From Lophius americanus (Eukaryota; Chordata; Actinopteri; Lophiiformes; Lophiidae), in contig JBBDHG010000187.1 of assembly GCA_037951165.1 (NCBI GenBank), positions 3,549,501 to 3,613,500 of the forward strand: a DNA stretch of 64,000 nt, in the 5' to 3' direction. A model generated the notes under the pieces. The model saw only the letters and a program-made list of their open reading frames with translations, was not told the origin of the DNA and ran no database searches. The stretch's first letter is position 1. The number at the start of each line of letters is the position of its first letter. Both the position numbers and the translations under genes were made by a program. Positions 57,870 to 64,000 of this stretch are shown here, piece after piece.

Positions 57870-59185
57870 CATCTATATATATAATACTTTATACTAATAG
57901 TTAACGTTTTGTGTTTTCTGATTGGGTTGTGCTTTACACTTCCTACACCGATTTACACTTCCTGTCAGGGGATTTAGAGCGCGGGCCTAGCTTAGCATGG
58001 CACAAAAACAGATACAGCGACTTTAGTGTAAACGGACTATTCTCTCTTTAATTTGACAGATCTCCAAAAGCACTTTACAAAACACAAGCCAGCATGCACA
58101 CCCACCCACACACAGACACAATCTCTCACACACACACACACACATTCATACAGTGGTGGCAGAGGCCACCATGCAAGACGCCACCTGCCCATTAGAAGTC
58201 ATAACCATTCACACCATTACTCACACACCAGGCACAGCCAATGAGAGCCAACTGTGTTTTGATGTCTCATCCTTATACTATAACTACGTTTGGAGAAACT
58301 AAACTGTTCGGATGAATAAAAGCTGTGGGTATTCTTAAGAATCACTTAATAACTGACAGATTTTAACAGACCTCGCCCAAAAGAATGGCACACCTGGCAA
58401 GTCAGCTTTGTGCCCATCCCCCCTCCTTTGGGAAAATCAGATACAACTCACTATAGACTTTAAAATATAAATCTTATCTAAAGTGGACACTTTGTCTCCT
58501 TCTTGAGCAGAAGACTCTCAAAAATAAACATTTCCTTGAAATAATTGTTTTACATTTTGGGACATTTTTGGTTTTTCTTTTTTCGCTTCCTTGTTGGTAG
58601 TTTGATGACGGAAATAATTTGCTCTGATCGGTGTAGAAGTGGGTTAACAGCTCACTGTCTAAGGTGGAGCTACCTCTTTCCATTAGACAGCTTTCGAGAG
58701 CTGAGAACTGATCACTAATCCCACAGTAAAAAAAAAGCTACCATGATTAAATAAGTTAATAGATTACCAAAAGACTTCAGTGACGGTCTGTGGTTTTTTG
58801 CAAATACGCGTGTCTTGAGCTCTGTCGTCATCGGTCATCTCTCGCGGCAGGGTAAAGGGCAGAGAGACAATCAACAGTGTAGTTCATTGTTTAGTTGCAT
58901 AATGACTTGTCTTCCATCCTCCAGAGCAAAGTGTCTTTCAAGCGGCTTCTAGCTCTTCTATTTTCGCTCTAATACCATGAAGCGTCTTTCAAAGGACATT
59001 TTATTTTTGCTGACGCAGACTCATGCACTTAGGTATCAATGTGTGCGTACCTGCTGTTCACATTACAGCTAGATGGAATCTTAACATTCTAATCTGAACC
59101 TTCAGAATAACCAAACGTAATGGCTCGTAACGTAAACCTAGCCTGACAGATTTAATTTGTTTCCCGGTCCGCAACCAACCAAACG
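57870..59185. other. Gene-free stretch
   Basis: It holds a short (CA)n at 58127-58145. The segment around 58560-58680 faintly resembles the repeat at 59190 but was not called. No exon was recognised. Confidence 0.35.
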
Positions 59186-59189
59186 GTGC

Positions 59190-59400
59190 TGTATTAAATT
59201 CATTGTTTGACATTTTGGGAAATAGGTTTATTTAGCTTCCTCGCTGGTGGTTAGATCAGAACATTTACAGTCTCTTATATATCTGTCTGTAGAAGTTAGC
59301 TGCCTGCCGTCACGGATACGATACAGATATGAGAGCAGTTTTTATTTTCACATTTATCTCATGACAAGAGGGCTTATTTCCCACTATTGCTTGAAAGTTT
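59190..59400 (+). repeat. Teleost interspersed repeat ('ACATTTTGGGAAAT' family)
   Basis: TTTGACATTTTGGGAAATAG, GCTTCCTCGCTGGTGGTTAG and CTGTCTGTAGAAGTTAGC occur in the order of a common fish repeat. The minus-strand relative at 31690-31850 contains the later TTAGCTTAGCA part. Confidence 0.5.
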
Positions 59401-59404
59401 CTTC

Positions 59405-60595
59405 TTTCTACCACGACCTTAATTGTGTTACTAGAGAAACAATCGTACGACCACCACTCTCACAGTAAATAACCCTCCTACTCCACTCTGCTGACAGCCC
59501 CTGCTAAATTTCACTCCTGGTTGCATAATGAATGTGGTTAACTTTAAGTCTTTTTTTTTTTTTTTGCACCACAACACCAAGTTTTTCAGAATTCACAGAA
59601 AAACAAACCCCTGCTTCGCTGTCTCCCACTATTTCCCAACGCTTTCCAGTGGAGTCTGCACTCAGAGAGACGTCTTTCACGTTTGCTCCTGAGAAGCTCG
59701 GCTCTTACGATATTTTCCTCTCACATTCTGTGGATTAAACCAACACATGGCCTCTTCTGTTACATTCACCCATTTTCTCCTCAATTTCGCTCCTGTCCCC
59801 CGGGTTGCAGGCAAACTTTTTGTAAAGAGAGTAAACAGCAGCGTTGGCTTGAATTCACGATTTCTGGATGTCTGAGGTCTGAGCCAGGACGGTCCTCTGA
59901 CCAGTGTATACACTGAAGCTGTGGTATTTGCTGAGTGCCACTCGCTCAACGAATACTCCTCATTCCACCTTTAATTAGCCGGACAGAACTGAATATAAAA
60001 TTAACATATTTGGACATTCAAAATAACCTAGTGTCCCACAGTCCCTGCAAACAAATTAGACAAGAATGCCAGTTCTGTTTGGAGAGCCGCTCACTTAACG
60101 TCCACTCCTAAAGAGAGCCGTACAAAATCATAACCCATGACCGACCCGCTCACAGAGGAGCCGTTATATCTCTGCTTTGACATACCTTAGGTAATGTGAT
60201 TTAGTGTTATTAGTTAATGTATATCATGGGACGGGCCATAATGTGCTATGCAGTGTTAAAAGCAGAAGAATCTCATGAGGCATGGCTTCTCAGAGGGAGG
60301 AGGGGGGAGTCTTACTCCCTCATTCCCCTCCCTGTTTCTGTCTTTCAGCATCCTCAGCTCGAGAGTTACAGGCTGGCAAAATATTTTCAAAGGAGTCGTA
60401 TGAAGGTTTTTATGTAGTGAGCTCTCTGATGTGTGGGTTACATGTGTGTTACTGAACATTTCCCACCTGCGGGCCCACCACCTACTTTATTGACCAAGTG
60501 CCTTCTCCTAACAGGCTGCAGAAGGTTGAAGTCACTTCTAGCGTCTGGTGGTCATTGTGTGAAGTCAAGCCCTGACAGGAAGTATCAGCACCTCG
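59405..60595. other. Gene-free stretch
   Basis: Overlapping frames at 59532-59949 show no domain. A poly(T) run lies at 59551-59564. Confidence 0.4.
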
Positions 60596-60596
60596 G

Positions 60597-60598
<2 letters not shown>

Positions 60599-60630
<32 letters not shown>

Positions 60631-60665
60631 ACACACACTCTTACACACACACACTTACACACACT
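60599..60665 (+). repeat. Interrupted (CA)n microsatellite
   Basis: CA units interrupted by CCC, CTCTT and CTT. Confidence 0.95.
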
Positions 60666-60669
60666 GCGT

Positions 60670-62000
60670 TAGTATCCTTTGAAGGAAAGCTTGTGCAAGC
60701 CCTGCGGAAGAAAGTCTCACATCTTTATGACCTCTGAAGATTATAGTTGGAGGTTTGGTTGTTCAGCTGTATGTTGGTGTGTGTGTAGGTGTGTGTGTGA
60801 ATTGTGGCAGGGTAAACACAGGAGGGACGATAAAGCTTTGGTACGTAAAAGAAACCACAAACTCAGCAGTCTACCAAACTTCAATCCCACACTCTCATCC
60901 TGACCCCTCGTCATGAGTGATGCCCAGGAAGGCGTGGTCCGACGGGCGGTTGTTATTGTGTGCATATTGAACAAACACACACATACATACACAAACACAC
61001 TGAGGCATGGGGATTCACAGGTCCGTCAAATGGGAAAGATAACAATCCTCAGGTCCGGAGTGAGAAAAACAGACTATTATCTCTGGCGATGAGCTCCGTA
61101 ATGGCACTCAATAAACCTGACACCTCCAGCACATCCAGTCCTCTCCAGAAATGAAGGAGCACCAGGCCAAACACAAACACCTCCTCGCTGTGACGTGGCC
61201 CATATTTCTTCTCCCCTCCTCTCTTTATCTTCCTCACAAAGCTCCTTTTTGTGTCACTGTGATCCCCACATTCCCACTGTTGTGGGCCTCTCTCTCGCCA
61301 CTTCCCCCCCTGACAACAATCAACAAATTTTTGAGCCATTAGCCACTGACCTCTGGCTTCATGGGCACCTCTGATGGACGAGATGAAAGCTCGGAGGATG
61401 AGAGATAGCACAGTTGGAGCTTTGTGAGATGAAACAAAGGCTGCACCCAATTAAAAATCAGTGGAGAGCTTCTTCTGCCATCCCTTCTAGGCCAAAGCAG
61501 TGCCATCCTGCCATAAGAATCAGCACGCTGGATATTTAGCCTCTTTTTCTGCTAACTATGAAAAACACTACGTTTGCCAATTTGGAAATGTAGAAAGGCC
61601 GATGATTGTTTTTGGATTGGCTTCTTTTTGAGTCTGGCAGAGCTCTCAGTAAAACTTCACTTTCTTTGGAGGGCGGTCAGAGGAGGGTCAGAGGGGAAAG
61701 GTTATGAGGTCACTACATGTACTATGAGAACCATGCCGCAGGGATGGCAGAAGAGGAGAAGGGGAGTGATTTCCTGTTTGCTCTGTGTCTCTAAAAAACA
61801 TTGTGAGTGTTTGATTGACAAGGTTAGTATTCATTTTTATTTTGGCGCATTTAGCAACTATGAATAGCAGCCCTTATATCACATTAGCTCACCCGCCCCT
61901 ATCCAAGAATCTACAGCAGCAGCATCAATTAGTTGGAAAGATGTATTTATATATTATATGTAACACGACAACATAGGGGTTACAAGCTGGTGTTCTTCTA
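60670..62000. other. Gene-free stretch
   Basis: The 133-codon minus-strand frame at 61049-61450 was considered and set aside. No repeat or element was recognised. Confidence 0.4.
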
Positions 62001-62004
62001 GTGC

Positions 62005-62140
62005 CGGTACCAGGCCCGGATAAATGGGGAGGGTTGTGTCAGGATGGGTATGCAATATAAAACCTATGCTATGTCAATATGAGTAACAAGATGATCCGCT
62101 GCGGCGACCCCTAAAGGGAAGAGCTGAAAGAAAAAGAAGA
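62005..62140 (+). repeat. Teleost retroelement fragment ('CCCGGATAAATGGGG' family)
   Basis: GTGCCGGTACCAGGCCCGGA, TAAATGGGGAGGGTTGTGTC, GATCCGCTGCGGCGACCCCT and GAAAGAAAAAGAAGA match the 14985 element with the internal CACCGG segment missing. Confidence 0.65.
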
Positions 62141-62149
62141 ATTTGGAAA

Positions 62150-64000
62150 TTATATGTAGTTATTTATTATGTAAAACTACAGGTCAAAGATTAGATGTTA
62201 GAAAACCAAGAGAGATGAACTCGTGGCGTCAGTGCAGTCCGTTCAGGGAATTCAACTCAGCAGGTGACTGATGTTCGCACAGTGCAAGAGTTATTGTTCC
62301 CCGGGGGGGTGAACCACCCCAGGAAGTGTCGAGATCCACGGCCAACATATTCCATGAGGACCCAGAGCCAGCTGCCTCACACTCTTAGAGAGGAAAAACG
62401 ATCCGAGGGGAAGCAAGCACTCCACACCCTACGGACATTCTTCACCTGCTGACAGACCCAGCATTCACCTGTGGGATCTTCATGTGTCCTTTGACAACTG
62501 GTTTCATGTTCCCTTGTTTTACATTGTGCCAAATACTAAGTATGACCCTCCATTAGTTAGTTAGCTGAACACTAAGTAAGTTAGGTTACTTGTCAAGAAC
62601 ATATTCATCATCTTCTTCTTTGTTCTTTTTAGAGGTGAGATGTTTCCTCATCAGTTCTACAACGTCCTCCCATAAACTTTAAAACACACTCTAGACCCGT
62701 TGTCCGGTTTGTCCCCTAAGGCCACTGTAGACATGGCGGCCTCCATGGAAGAAGACCCAATCCCTCCCAAGATAAATAATTGCTTTTTCAAAAATTTTAT
62801 TCAAGAAATTAATGGGAAAAAAAAGCTATGGATATAATATTTCACTATTCGAAGAGATACCCTAACATTTTACACACCGCACCTTTAATGTGTTGTATCG
62901 TATATATTGTTTGTGCCAGCGTGACCTCAGAACCCAGAGTATTGAAGAAGATGTGTGAGCATCAGCTCCTCTGTCATCCACTCTGGTCGGTTAGAATTGG
63001 CAGGTTTAATGGTGTTGGTGGAGAAGAATATTCAGGACTACTACTAGCTCACATATGAAACCACTGCGGTTGAGAAACCTACATAACTTCTCATCTATCG
63101 CTCAAAGATGATGTATGACATCATATTTGTAATGCCCAATCAATCTATAAATGCTCTGCATGATTTGATTGTAAATGAGGTCTGTGGTTTTCCACAGACC
63201 AAGAGTTCCAATCCATTGTCCGTGGGGATTTGGGAGATTTTATGCCTCATGACACGGCCCTCTGCTCCGGCTCTCTTTCTGCACTTGAAGCTCTGTTGTT
63301 TGGATACTTGAGAAGCAGATGCAGAATGATACTTTCCAGAGCGGACGGAGCTGTCGACTGAATTCCTGCATAAGTAAGTCCTGCCTTTCTATTTACTTGT
63401 TTTGTCCAAAATCAATCAAAATTGAATGATATTTTTTTCTTCCTGTACCCGAAAGAAACACGATTGTGGCGCATTTTTGCGTGCGAGTGTGTTTGTGTGT
63501 TTGTATTCAACATGCCGCTGTCATCACTTCAGGGACGGATGCAATCTTCCTTCCTGCTTTGTCAGCACTTTCCTCCCACTGGAGGGGAAACTAGTGGAAA
63601 TGTGTCATAATACTAATTGGATATATCTCAGATCGATTGGCTAGCGAAGGATTATTCACTCTGCATCGATGATTCTCATCATTATTTTACAGGATTCCTA
63701 TGTTATCAAAGGGCGCTCAATGAAGGTTACGACACATTTGCTTTGAAGGATCCTTGAGGTCGGGATAAGTGATTAGATGTATTAAATAATCGCAGGGCTA
63801 AACCCACTGAAATGTAACTTGTTAAAACAACCGTCACAAACACAGCCCTGCAGAAAGAACAACTTGCACTTACACGCTGATTTAGCAGCAGTATGAAGAA
63901 ATGACGATGAGCAGAACACCATCCAGTCACCCACAGACTGAACATGAGTTAGCAAGCATTTGAGCTCCAGCGCTTTGATTTGGATTATATATTCTCCGGT
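62150..64000. other. Gene-free stretch to the window end
   Basis: Frames at 62828-63058, 63108-63311 and 63422-63644 are short and without domain. No exon, RNA gene or element was recognised up to the right edge. Confidence 0.4.

Noticed and set aside
61049..61450. 133-codon minus-strand frame
   Set aside because: No recognisable domain and no splice-flanked context; the overlapping plus-strand frame has equal support.

Overview
The window is eukaryotic nuclear DNA, most likely from a teleost fish of the percomorph type. The evidence is GT-AG introns, vertebrate-specific proteins at the left end, dense (CA)n/(GT)n microsatellites, and many worn interspersed repeats of kinds common in fish: Tc1-like and hAT-like DNA transposons, tRNA-derived SINEs, and L2/CR1-type LINE pieces. 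Nothing bacterial (operons, ribosome binding sites, CRISPR) is present.

Left end, 1-5.4 kb: two genuine protein genes are arranged head to head. Exon 1 of usp24 (ubiquitin-specific protease 24) lies on the minus strand and runs off the left edge. About 1.9 kb away on the plus strand is a complete five-exon bloc1s2 gene (subunit 2 of BLOC-1, also part of BORC). The exons join in frame to a 179-residue protein. Just upstream of its start are two octamers of the MITF/TFEB class (TCACGTGA and TCATGTGA), a plausible regulatory input for a lysosome/melanosome biogenesis gene. The usp24 leader carries a YY1-like motif and a 16-codon upstream ORF.

The rest, 5.4-64 kb: no further coding exon can be defended. 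This long stretch is either an intergenic desert or an intron or regulatory territory of a gene outside the window. It contains (i) about a dozen copies, on both strands, of one dispersed repeat with a conserved core around CTCCCCCTAGTG; (ii) five Tc1-like transposon remnants, one hAT-like element and LINE reverse-transcriptase fragments; (iii) tRNA-derived SINEs; (iv) tandem arrays, including a 25-bp minisatellite open in all three forward frames, a GATAAGACAA-type higher-order array and a GAGGAC-rich minisatellite; (v) a 193-bp near-perfect hairpin; (vi) long CA, GT and AT microsatellites. Most longer reading frames here are translated microsatellites, transposon relics or chance.

No new multi-gene system was found. 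The strongest leads are the paired E-box promoter of bloc1s2, the dispersed repeat family, the triple-frame minisatellite and the hairpin element. Family names for repeats come from recalled sequence resemblance, not a database search.
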